Below, piece by piece: positions 1 to 5,237 of a DNA stretch of 5,237 bases. The notes beneath the pieces were generated by a model. That model saw only the letters and a list, made by a program, of their open reading frames with translations, did not search any database and was not told the DNA's origin. Position numbers and translations under genes: made by a program. Position 1 is the stretch's first letter. Every line of letters starts with the position of its first letter. Source of the stretch: Pseudomonadota bacterium (lineage in GTDB: Bacteria > Pseudomonadota > Alphaproteobacteria > RF32 > CAG-239). The DNA lies in contig JAJWCP010000096.1 in assembly GCA_021617435.1 (NCBI GenBank), positions 1 to 5,237 on the forward strand. Reading direction: 5' to 3'.

Positions 1-96
1 TGTTGCATTTGAGAAGATTTTAGCTCGCGTTTTTTTTTTGCAATATTTACGAGTCTGTGCTGTGTATAAGTTGTATAAGATGCTGCAAGCCTGCGG
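1..96. other. Non-coding 3' flank with T10 tract
   Basis: This stretch lies downstream of the DUF2207-like gene. It contains a run of ten T at 30-39 (plus strand) and a short tandem repeat at 62-79. No hairpin that would make the T tract a rho-independent terminator is visible on either strand, and no coding frame with a ribosome binding site is seen. On the minus strand an ATG sits at 8-6, but it has no Shine-Dalgarno sequence and runs out of the window, so it is not called. Confidence 0.5.
62..79. repeat. Short 9-bp tandem repeat (two copies)
   Basis: Two adjacent 9-bp units, gtgtataag and ttgtataag, differ only at the first base. They lie just beyond the stop codon of the DUF2207-like gene. 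The repeat is too small to assign a role and may be chance in AT-rich sequence. Confidence 0.35.
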
Positions 97-609
97 TTAG
101 CGACCTCCGCCGCCGCCTCCACCATGTCCGCCGCCGGAGAATCCGCCGCCGAATGAGCCGCTGCCTCCGCTTTTGCTTGGCGGCCGCGCAGTAGCAGAAA
201 CCCCTGACGCAAAAGAATTGCTCGTGTACGGGTGGTATAGCATAAATTCTTGATAAGCTTCTTTTCCGAATAATTCAGATAAAGCGGGCTGCGGAAGATA
301 GTCATCATTTCCGGTATTTATGCGATAGTAATCATACCCCGTTTCAACAAACCCGGGCTCAGGATTACCATCTCTTAAAATTTCTAGCAGTTTGTGTTTT
401 TCGCCTTTGTTTGTCGGTAAATCGCGATATATGCCACGGCGGATTTCTTTACCTTCATGATATACCGCAATTTTTTCGGTAACAATCAGCGAGCCGTCAT
501 ATTGCGCCTGAACCAAACTGTCAAATGAGGTTATTTTTTCATCTGCAAACGCTGTGCCTGAAATCAAGATAAGGCAGAAAAATAAAAAATACGCCGGCTT
601 ATTTTTCAT
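97..609 (-). CDS. Truncated DUF2207-family protein (signal peptide, N-terminal part, Gly-rich tail)
   Basis: Encodes 170 residues. Residues 1-22 form a signal peptide (hydrophobic stretch from A6 to I16, likely cleavage at AFA/DE). Residues 23-106 match the start of the DUF2207 predicted membrane proteins, with the family hallmarks GSLIVTEKI (39-47), KEIRRGIYRDLPT (54-66), RDGNPEP (79-85) and RINTGNDDYLP (96-106). Family members normally run to roughly 500-650 residues, with the N-terminal domain followed by membrane helices and a cytosolic part before a glycine-rich tail. Here the sequence passes almost directly to that tail (147-170, nearly all Gly/Ser), and the loop after the RGIYRD motif also looks shortened. 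I infer a large in-frame internal deletion; the frame itself is open. The start ATG overlaps the end of lemA by 11 nt, with GAGG at 622-619, 9 nt upstream, so translation is probably coupled to lemA. LemA/DUF2207 pairs are common in bacteria and their exact function is unknown. Without membrane helices this product would be exported and soluble, if made at all. Confidence 0.8.
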   Translation of the reverse strand: MKNKPAYFLFFCLILISGTAFADEKITSFDSLVQAQYDGSLIVTEKIAVYHEGKEIRRGIYRDLPTNKGEKHKLLEILRDGNPEPGFVETGYDYYRINTGNDDYLPQPALSELFGKEAYQEFMLYHPYTSNSFASGVSATARPPSKSGGSGSFGGGFSGGGHGGGGGGGR

Positions 610-1189
610 TAAAATTAACCTCAGTGTTTTTACTTTCGCCCGCGTTTATTTTAAAATAAGCTTTATCCTTAAATTTGAACGTATTTGCAATTATGTTGCT
701 CGGAAAAGAGTGTAACGCAATGTTATAATCGCGTACGGTCGCGTTATAATAGCGGCGGGCAATTTGCAGCTTATCCTCAATCTCGGCTAATTTGCGCTGT
801 AATTCCAAAAACTGCTCATTGGCTTTTAATTCGGGGTATTTTTCCGCAATGGCGATGATGTGCTTTAAGTTGTCCGTAATATGATTCTCATCGCTTTCTT
901 TCAGCTCTGGCGCCTTATTATTAATAGCCGAATTAAGGGCTTTAACAATGTTTTCCAAAGTTGATTTTTCATGTTTAGTGTAACCTTTAACCGTTTCAAT
1001 CAAGTTCGGAATTAAATCGTAACGACGTTTTAACTGAGTGTCAATGGTGCTCCAAGCTTCTTTAACTTGCTGGTTGCATTTAACTAACCAGTTATAAGTC
1101 GCAATAATATATAACCCGAAACATACTAAACTCTTTCTTTGTTTAATTAATCTATATAAAAAGCATAACTTATTCTGAAATATACTCAA
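599..1189 (-). CDS. lemA: LemA family protein, N-terminus uncertain
   Basis: The LemA fold is clear. Numbered from the TTG at 1189 (196 residues), it shows TYNWLVK (31-37), the signature QLKRRYDLIPNL (52-63) followed by KGYTKHE, then AEKYPELKAN (115-124), RRYYNATVRDYN (145-156) and FPSN (162-165). This is essentially the whole helical-bundle domain at the usual family length of about 190. LemA proteins are normally held in the inner membrane by one N-terminal helix with the domain outside; their biochemical role is not established. The start is a problem: there is no in-frame ATG or GTG after the gpsA stop. The nearest usable start is TTG 1189, which overlaps gpsA by 20 nt and has only a weak purine stretch upstream. 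An ATG at 1166 lies four bases past the gpsA stop but is one frame off. The expected ~20-residue anchor is reduced to a short hydrophobic patch (21-30) preceded by basic residues. The gene precedes and overlaps the truncated DUF2207 gene. Family call is firm; start and functionality are not. Confidence 0.8.
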   Translation of the reverse strand: MSIFQNKLCFLYRLIKQRKSLVCFGLYIIATYNWLVKCNQQVKEAWSTIDTQLKRRYDLIPNLIETVKGYTKHEKSTLENIVKALNSAINNKAPELKESDENHITDNLKHIIAIAEKYPELKANEQFLELQRKLAEIEDKLQIARRYYNATVRDYNIALHSFPSNIIANTFKFKDKAYFKINAGESKNTEVNFNEK

Positions 1190-2147
1190 ATTCTTTTTTG
1201 AGTCCGCGTTCAAACATGGCGTGGATAGTTTCTTTAATATCGGCGTCTTCAAAAATAACTTTATACAAAGCCTGACAAATAGGCATATCAATATTTTCTT
1301 TGTCGGCAATAGCTTTTACAGCTTTTAAGGTGTCAACGCCCTCTGCCAATTTGCCGAAGCGCTCGCCTTTAGCAAACATTTCGCCAAACATGCGGTTGTG
1401 GCTGTGCTTTGAAAATAATGTCGCCTCATAATCGCCAAGATGAGCTAAGCCGTAAGCAGTAAACGGGTTGCCTCCGAAGTGCTTAATCAAGCGCCCGACT
1501 TCAACCGGAGCGCGCGCCATTAATGCGCCTTTAAGCCCATACCAGTCCAAGCCGTCCAAAATTCCGGCGGCAATGCCGATAACATTTTTAAGCGCGGCGC
1601 CGATTTGGTTGCCGATAACGTCATCGCCATAGTAAAAACGAATTAAATTGCTTTGCATTAACTTAATCCATTTGTCTTTGGTATTCTCTTCATAGCTGTC
1701 AATAACCGCGCAAGACGGAACCTTTTTCATATAATCTTGCACGTGACCGGGACCACCCAAGCAAGCGACATGAATATTTTGTTTAATCTCTTCATTAAAC
1801 ACGTCTACCAAAATTTTGGCGCTCGGTTCTTCAAGCCCTTTCATGGCAAGCAAAAAGTATTTGCCGTCAAGATTGTAGCCGTTCAGCTGTGCGGCAAGTT
1901 CGCGCAGGTGTTGGCAGCCGATTGAGATGATGATGTAATCGTTTTGCAAAATTTTATTTAAATCCGGAGTTAAGGTCATATTATCGCTTAACTGCAAATA
2001 TGGATTTTGTCTGGTTTCTTGCAGTTCAATAAAGTTAGGTGAGGTCGGAATATCGTATAAAATAACGCTGTCAACACAATAGTTGGCGGCATACCAACCC
2101 AAAAAAGTTCCCCAACGACCGCAGCCGATAACTGATATTTGTTTCAT
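1170..2147 (-). CDS. gpsA: NAD(P)-dependent glycerol-3-phosphate dehydrogenase, divergent
   Basis: Encodes 325 residues (family usual 330-340). The enzyme interconverts dihydroxyacetone phosphate and sn-glycerol 3-phosphate in the cytoplasm, supplying the phospholipid backbone. The N-terminal Rossmann fold has the loop GCGRWG (8-13) and an acidic D32 after the second strand, which hints at NAD rather than NADP use (inference). RQNPYL (46-51) matches the family RENPxYL region. Conserved lysines are K103 (AMKG) and K187 (GAALKN), and the acidic D239 (LGD) is present, corresponding to Lys120, Lys204 and Asp260 of human GPD1 by my hand alignment. Departures are GGPGH (131-135) where most bacterial enzymes have SGPSFA, LKGALMARA (205-213) where GDNAKAALITRG is usual, and SHNR (249-252) where SRNR is usual, placing His250 at the substrate-binding arginine. 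The ATG at 2147 is chosen because GAGG lies 5 nt upstream and the Rossmann strand starts at residue 3; a TTG at 2195 would add 16 unneeded residues. It has a 94-nt upstream gap, and its 3' end meets lemA. The symbol rests on overall family similarity; a divergent paralogue is possible. Confidence 0.85.
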   Translation of the reverse strand: MKQISVIGCGRWGTFLGWYAANYCVDSVILYDIPTSPNFIELQETRQNPYLQLSDNMTLTPDLNKILQNDYIIISIGCQHLRELAAQLNGYNLDGKYFLLAMKGLEEPSAKILVDVFNEEIKQNIHVACLGGPGHVQDYMKKVPSCAVIDSYEENTKDKWIKLMQSNLIRFYYGDDVIGNQIGAALKNVIGIAAGILDGLDWYGLKGALMARAPVEVGRLIKHFGGNPFTAYGLAHLGDYEATLFSKHSHNRMFGEMFAKGERFGKLAEGVDTLKAVKAIADKENIDMPICQALYKVIFEDADIKETIHAMFERGLKKEFEYISE

Positions 2148-2152
2148 TTTAG

Positions 2153-2156
2153 CCTC
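2153..2156 (-). promoter_or_regulatory. Ribosome binding site of gpsA
   Basis: GAGG on the minus strand, 5 nt before the ATG at 2147. It decides the start in favour of this ATG over the upstream in-frame TTG at 2195. The 9-mer containing it, GAGGCTAAA, occurs a second time 37 bp upstream at 2185-2193, where it overlaps that TTG but is not positioned to serve it. Confidence 0.65.
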
Positions 2157-2241
2157 GTTGCTATAATTAATATAATGGTAACAGTTTAGCCTCAAGAAAG
2201 TTTGATTGCAATAATGAAAATAAAAAAGTCAACAGCCGGTA

Positions 2242-2601
2242 TTATAATGCGTTCTTTTTAAGACGTTGGCGTCCGATAATGGCATTAATATAGTCAAAAT
2301 TTTGGAATGAACGATAAGCGTAATCAAAACTTTGTTTGTCATAGGTATAAAAAACTTTGTTTGCCATATTTTTTATGGCGTTATCAATTTTGCTGAACGC
2401 TTCGTTGTAATCTTTGCTGTAATTATTTTTAGATTTTTTTTGCACCATGTTATGGTATGCGGCAATAACTTTAGCTGTTTCATCTGCGGAGTTAGCATAA
2501 CCCTTCAGCTCAAAGTCACGCATAATTTGAGCGGTTGTTTGATAAAAGCATTTATTTGTTAAAATATTTCTTTGCAAAACATCATTACTGTTGATAATCA
2601 T
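2242..2601 (-). CDS. Hypothetical protein, 119 residues
   Basis: I do not recognise this protein. The ATG at 2601 gives 119 residues with no signal peptide and no membrane segment. It is rich in Asn, Lys and Tyr (ten Tyr) and appears mostly helical and polar, with a basic C-terminus (RQRLKKNAL). It has one cysteine (C18) and no catalytic motif that I can identify. A strong AGAGGAG stretch at 2622-2616 lies 14 nt before this ATG, longer than ideal. The alternative TTG at 2634 would add 11 residues but lies upstream of that stretch and has no ribosome binding site of its own. The gene stands alone, between the terminator of the Cys-rich gene and gpsA, 94 nt before the latter. A real gene is likely because the frame is open with an AT-rich codon pattern like its neighbours and a Shine-Dalgarno nearby. 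A lineage-restricted protein is the best description. Confidence 0.6.
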   Translation of the reverse strand: MIINSNDVLQRNILTNKCFYQTTAQIMRDFELKGYANSADETAKVIAAYHNMVQKKSKNNYSKDYNEAFSKIDNAIKNMANKVFYTYDKQSFDYAYRSFQNFDYINAIIGRQRLKKNAL

Positions 2602-2615
2602 GGCAAACCAATATT

Positions 2616-2622
2616 CTCCTCT
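2616..2622 (-). promoter_or_regulatory. Shine-Dalgarno stretch of the hypothetical gene, long spacing
   Basis: AGAGGAG on the minus strand, close to the ideal anti-16S match, but 14 nt from the in-frame ATG at 2601. No in-frame ATG, GTG or TTG lies at the usual 5-9 nt. It argues against the TTG at 2634 as the start, since that codon is upstream of it. Confidence 0.45.
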
Positions 2623-2695
2623 AAATACAACCAATATATAACATGCCGCGCGTTAAAAAACAAGAATATTTTATAACCTGTGTAATAAAGTAAAA

Positions 2696-2730
2696 TTTAT
2701 AAAAATAATGGCAGAGTTTTATGCTCTGCC
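2696..2730 (-). terminator. Rho-independent terminator after the Cys-rich gene
   Basis: A perfect 7-bp stem, GGCAGAG (2710-2716) with CTCTGCC (2724-2730), closes a 7-nt loop. On the minus strand it is followed at once by the T-rich tract ATTATTTTTATAAA (2709-2696). It begins 24 nt past the stop codon of the Cys-rich gene and separates that gene's transcript from the hypothetical gene downstream. Confidence 0.85.
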
Positions 2731-2754
2731 ACTAAGTAACGATGTATGCTTTTG

Positions 2755-3726
2755 TTAGTTTAAGCATTTTTTAGCCGACGGGTCAAACGGACAGGCAATC
2801 CAGTCACCCGTGCAAGAGGTGTCAGAATAACCCAACTCGCCGCAAGCATTGCTGCTTTGTGTATCGCAACTTGACGAGTAATCCCAATAACCTGCCTTGC
2901 AACTGCAAGCGCTTGCGCAGGCCTTTACAATGCCGCTAGTATAATCATTACAAATAACGTTGTCCGGAATATTGCCTACATAGTCATACCTTGAATCGGT
3001 GCAACCGCTTACGCATTGTGATTTATTGGTATCATTAGTCGTGCCACAAACACATGACGGAGTAAACGCCGGCGCGCATTTATAAACTCTTCTCCCGCTT
3101 GGGCGGTTGGTACAACTGGTTGTGTAAGAGCCGCAACAAGCGCTCGGATTTGATACCCACTCGCCGCCGACAGCCGGGCATTCGCAAGATTGAAACTTGG
3201 TGCCGCCATCGTCCGTACATGAATTGCCGGTGCATGTTGCGTTTTTGTCACAGGTATGATAGCTTGAATCGCAACGGCAACTTTGATATTTACCATCACA
3301 AGACTCACCGACGCCGATTAAACCTTCTGAGGCGTCGCAAGTTTTTGAATATGAAGAATCACAAACGCAGTTTCCGATTTTGCAGTAATTGTAGTTAACG
3401 CCATTGACCGAGCTTGTGCATACCGAAGCTTTGCAAACTTTGCCGGTGCCCTCGCATTTTTCATATAATGAAGTGTTGGAACAGCAGTTATCGGCGTAAA
3501 AATAGCTGATGCTGTTATCAATACAAGTCGGAGCGCCTTTACTGGGGTGTTCGCAAGGAGCCATACCGCGGCATCTTTCACTATCTTCATAATTGTATTC
3601 GTCGCCGCTGACCAAGCAACCGGTTTCTTCATCCGTGCTGGCTAAAAAGCAAACTCGCGCCGTTGCCACCGAGCTTATAAATAACACACCCGCCAACAAA
3701 ATGAAAAACATTTTAAACTTTTGCAT
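2755..3726 (-). CDS. Secreted cysteine-rich repeat protein, 323 residues
   Basis: Function unknown. The first 23 residues are a Sec signal peptide: basic MQKFK, a hydrophobic core to about V20, and cleavage after ATA before RVC. The mature ~300 residues carry 39 cysteines (about 13%), plus many Ser, Thr, Asp, Asn and Gly, and have no membrane segment or LPXTG-like anchor. CxC pairs recur at 120/122, 150/152 and 181/183, a period of 30-31 residues. Related words repeat with them: CxCDSSYSKTC (120-130) and CRCDSSYHTC (150-159), DGKYQSC (144-150) and GGTKFQSC (174-181). Further CxC pairs are at 225/227 and 274/276. The C-terminus ends with a motif around ACPFDPSAKKC (311-321). Periplasmic or extracellular location with many disulfides is the natural inference; metal binding is a weaker alternative. 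The ATG at 3726 is chosen because the promoter puts transcription start near 3749, which excludes the TTG at 3753; a G-rich patch (GGGGG, 3735-3731) precedes it. It is a single-gene unit with its own promoter and terminator. Similar Cys-rich secreted families occur, as I recall, in gut-associated alphaproteobacterial genomes. Confidence 0.85.
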   Translation of the reverse strand: MQKFKMFFILLAGVLFISSVATARVCFLASTDEETGCLVSGDEYNYEDSERCRGMAPCEHPSKGAPTCIDNSISYFYADNCCSNTSLYEKCEGTGKVCKASVCTSSVNGVNYNYCKIGNCVCDSSYSKTCDASEGLIGVGESCDGKYQSCRCDSSYHTCDKNATCTGNSCTDDGGTKFQSCECPAVGGEWVSNPSACCGSYTTSCTNRPSGRRVYKCAPAFTPSCVCGTTNDTNKSQCVSGCTDSRYDYVGNIPDNVICNDYTSGIVKACASACSCKAGYWDYSSSCDTQSSNACGELGYSDTSCTGDWIACPFDPSAKKCLN

Positions 3727-3755
3727 CTTTGCCCCCAGAAAATAATTATACAATT

Positions 3756-3784
3756 ATGATAGCTGAAATCTTGCCGATTGTCAA
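3756..3784 (-). promoter_or_regulatory. Sigma-70 promoter of the Cys-rich gene
   Basis: A perfect -35 box TTGACA (3784-3779), exactly 17 bp of spacer and the -10 box TATCAT (3761-3756, five of six to consensus). Transcription should begin near 3749, giving a leader of about 23 nt to the ATG at 3726. A TATAAT also occurs at 3750-3745 but has no -35 box at the right distance. Confidence 0.8.
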
Positions 3785-3806
3785 TTATTTCATTATAAAA
3801 TCGGTA

Positions 3807-3830
3807 AAATCAGCCGCGTTATTGCTGGCT
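3807..3830 (-). terminator. Possible weak terminator after mlaC
   Basis: On the minus strand AGCC (3830-3827) can pair with GGCT (3815-3812), extended by two G-C pairs across a one-base bulge, with loop AATAAC. A short GATTTTA tract follows and an A-rich tract precedes. The stem overlaps the mlaC stop codon. It is short and imperfect, so activity is doubtful, but it is the only candidate between mlaC and the next promoter. Confidence 0.3.
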
Positions 3831-4418
3831 TTTCTTTTTAAGGTCGCTGATTAATCCGTCAAGCCCGTTTGGTGACTTGCGAATATAGGAAGTATATTCA
3901 TTGCGGGCGGTAATTGCCAAGCTGACATTTTCAATAATAATGTCAACTACCTTAAATTGCCCGTTAGTTTCTTTAACTCTCCATACCACTTTTGCCGGGG
4001 CGCCTTGATCCATCGGAACAACTGAGTTTACAAAAATCTGATTTTCAGAAGATGAAGGCGATGTGCCGTTAAAAACAAAGGTTTTACCCTTAAATTCGTC
4101 AAAGCGTTTTGACCATGTTTTAATATTAAGTTCGCGGTAAACGTTAACAAACTCAATGCGTTGTTTAGGGTTTGCGGTTTTCCAATAGCGTCCTAAAACA
4201 AACCGCCCGATAAAGTCTAAGTCAAGATATTCATTGAAAAGCTTTGCAAAGCGTTGGTCTTTTTCAGCCTGCGAAACATCAGAGTTGATAATTTCTTCAA
4301 TGCCTTGCTTGGTAACATTTTTAACAAAATCCTCAGCTTTTGGCGCATTAATTTCGGCGTTGGCTGAAGTCACGGTTAGTAACAAGGCGGTTAAAAAGGT
4401 AAAGAAAAATTTTTTCAT
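3819..4418 (-). CDS. mlaC: MlaC, periplasmic phospholipid-binding protein
   Basis: Encodes 199 residues, the usual length for the MlaC/Ttg2D family. MlaC shuttles phospholipid through the periplasm between the outer-membrane MlaA complex and the inner-membrane MlaFED transporter, helping keep the outer leaflet free of phospholipid. Residues 1-21 are a signal peptide (KK, then FFFTFLTALLLTV, cleavage ANA/EI). Family features are the helical segment with DLDFIGRFVLGRYWKTANPKQ (66-86), TWSKRFDEFKGKTF (101-114), KVVWRVKETNGQFKVVDIIIENVSLAIT (143-170) and ARNEYTSYI (171-179), matching the typical VDVxxEGxSxxxTQRxEFxSxI pattern at the C-terminal sheet. GLDGLISDL (185-193) matches the usual tail. 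The gene starts 21 nt after the mlaA stop, with GGGGAA (4429-4424) 5 nt before its ATG, so the two genes form one operon. A hopanoid-associated HpnM paralogue is the main alternative, but no hopanoid gene is nearby. Confidence 0.92.
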   Translation of the reverse strand: MKKFFFTFLTALLLTVTSANAEINAPKAEDFVKNVTKQGIEEIINSDVSQAEKDQRFAKLFNEYLDLDFIGRFVLGRYWKTANPKQRIEFVNVYRELNIKTWSKRFDEFKGKTFVFNGTSPSSSENQIFVNSVVPMDQGAPAKVVWRVKETNGQFKVVDIIIENVSLAITARNEYTSYIRKSPNGLDGLISDLKKKSQQ

Positions 4419-4439
4419 TAAAGTTCCCCGATTTAAAAG

Positions 4440-5222
4440 TTATTCAAAGTCATCATCAACATCATCGTAGCCGAAGTCAAAATCATAACTTGGCACGTTG
4501 TCTTGATTGTTTTTCACATCGCAAATACCGGTAAATTTTTGCCGATTTTGCATAAAGGCTGATTTCATGGTGGCATAAAAATCAACTGCGCCTTCTTCCA
4601 GGCTGTCGGTTAAAGCCAAACTTTCAGCTCTGATATTAATGTATTTAAGCGCGACCGAACCCCAAACTGCGGCATCAACCCCGCTGTCATTAACGTCAAC
4701 CAACGCCCAATACATCGGGCTTATATAAGAGTCTCCCGCCCAGCCGACTAAGTAGCGCGGAGTTGCCGGACCTAATACCGGAACCATAAAAAATGGTCCG
4801 TCCGGTGTGCAATAATATGCCATGGTGGCGTCAAACGAATTTTTCTTTTTATTTAAGCCCCAACCGTCGGCAACATCAAACAACCCGAGCAAGCCGAGAG
4901 TTGAGTTTACGGCAAAGCGCCCGACTGAAGCGCCGCTGTCCTTAACTTTGCCCTGCAACAAATTATTAATTGCGTAAGCCGGTTCTTCCAAATTGTTAAA
5001 AAAGGTGCTCACTCTGTCGCGTACAAATTGGTTTGTAACCTTTTTATAGCCTTTTGCCACCGGTTTGATAACGACCTTGTCTAATTTATAGTTAAATTCA
5101 AACACGGCGCGGTTATAAGTTTCAAGAGCAGTGTCATCAGCGGTGTCATCAGACATATTTTTACCGGTTGCGCAAGCCGCCAACCCCAGTACCAACAAAA
5201 CCGTCAGACTGAATTTTTTCAT
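4440..5222 (-). CDS. mlaA: MlaA/VacJ outer-membrane lipoprotein
   Basis: Encodes 260 residues. MlaA sits in the inner leaflet of the outer membrane and removes phospholipids mislocalised to the outer leaflet, handing them to MlaC. The lipoprotein signal ends in lipobox LAAC, with C17 the acylated residue; the next residues, ATG, lack the Asp that would retain it in the inner membrane. Family motifs are LETYNRAVFEFNYKLD (33-48), KPVAKGYKKV (53-62), VRDRVSTFFNNLEEPAYAINNLLQGK (67-92), GRFAVNSTLGLLGLFDVA (101-118) and PDGPFFMVPVLGPATPR (140-156). Oddities are two extra cysteines, C138 just before the PDGP motif and C234 near the end, and a very acidic tail (YDFDFGYDDVDDDFE, 246-260). AGGA lies 6 nt before the ATG. 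The promoter lies beyond the right edge of the window, as may further mla genes. mlaC follows on the same transcript. Confidence 0.93.
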   Translation of the reverse strand: MKKFSLTVLLVLGLAACATGKNMSDDTADDTALETYNRAVFEFNYKLDKVVIKPVAKGYKKVTNQFVRDRVSTFFNNLEEPAYAINNLLQGKVKDSGASVGRFAVNSTLGLLGLFDVADGWGLNKKKNSFDATMAYYCTPDGPFFMVPVLGPATPRYLVGWAGDSYISPMYWALVDVNDSGVDAAVWGSVALKYINIRAESLALTDSLEEGAVDFYATMKSAFMQNRQKFTGICDVKNNQDNVPSYDFDFGYDDVDDDFE

Positions 5223-5237
5223 AATCTGTCCTTATAT

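Noticed and set aside
30..39. T10 tract as a plus-strand terminator
   Set aside because: No GC-rich stem-loop precedes the tract and no plus-strand gene is visible to terminate.
147..180. GCC/CCG-rich stretch as a GC-rich repeat or CRISPR-like element
   Set aside because: It is the coding sequence of the glycine/serine-rich tail of the DUF2207-like protein and needs no other explanation.
1737..1925. Plus-strand open frame of 62 codons
   Set aside because: It lies entirely opposite the well-supported gpsA coding sequence and its translation shows no family features; it is an antisense shadow.
2148..2241. Promoter for gpsA (TTGCAA-17-TAAACT at 2211-2183, or TTGAGG with TATATT at 2195-2169)
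   Set aside because: Several weak pairs can be drawn in this AT-rich gap, none better than four or five matches per box with correct spacing. A promoter is likely somewhere here, but I cannot choose one.
2332..2562. Plus-strand open frame of 76 codons, hydrophobic translation
   Set aside because: It is opposite the small hypothetical gene. Its apparent hydrophobicity is the antisense of Lys/Asn codons, and it has no ribosome binding site.
2635..2700. Promoter for the hypothetical gene (TTGTTT, 17 bp, TATATA)
   Set aside because: The -35 box matches only three of six positions and the region is AT-rich, so the match is not distinguishable from chance.
3009..3632. Three further frames of about 100 codons across the Cys-rich gene (two minus, one plus)
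   Set aside because: They overlap the Cys-rich gene, which has a signal peptide, promoter and terminator. Their translations lack any recognisable feature; long open alternative frames follow from the skewed TGT/TGC-rich composition.
4234..4470. Plus-strand open frame of 78 codons over the mlaC start
   Set aside because: It lies opposite the conserved mlaC signal peptide and the mlaA end, with no independent support.

Overview
The window is a compact bacterial segment in which every supported gene lies on the minus strand. The MlaA/MlaC pair of alphaproteobacterial type, a moderately AT-rich composition and a secreted, extremely cysteine-rich protein together suggest a low-to-mid-GC alphaproteobacterium, perhaps one of the host- or gut-associated Rhodospirillales-like lineages. 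That placement is inference from protein flavour, not a phylogenetic result. No tRNA, rRNA, CRISPR array, transposase or phage gene is visible.

In the direction of transcription (right to left) the layout is as follows. (1) 5222-3819 holds mlaA and mlaC, a two-gene outer-membrane lipid-asymmetry operon with a 21-nt gap and a good ribosome binding site before mlaC. The MlaA lipoprotein passes mislocalised phospholipid to the periplasmic carrier MlaC, and the MlaFED inner-membrane transporter is not in the window. (2) 3784-2696 is a self-contained unit: a near-consensus sigma-70 promoter, a gene for a secreted 323-residue protein with 39 cysteines, and a clear rho-independent terminator. (3) 2601-2242 is a small hypothetical gene of unknown function. 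(4) 2147-1170 is a gpsA-like glycerol-3-phosphate dehydrogenase with a complete Rossmann fold and catalytic Lys/Asp but several family motifs altered. (5) 1189-97 is a lemA/DUF2207 pair that looks eroded. The lemA core is intact but it lacks a normal start and membrane anchor, and the DUF2207 protein keeps only its N-terminal part and glycine-rich tail, with the large middle apparently missing. The last 96 bases are non-coding as far as can be seen.

The genes share an envelope theme: lipid trafficking (mlaAC), phospholipid precursor supply (gpsA), a secreted disulfide-rich protein and membrane-associated LemA/DUF2207. They do not form a single recognisable system. The items most worth checking are the collapsed DUF2207 gene with its damaged lemA partner, the Cys-rich secreted protein with a ~30-residue CxC period, and the divergent GpsA active site. 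I found no convincing new defence or mobile system.
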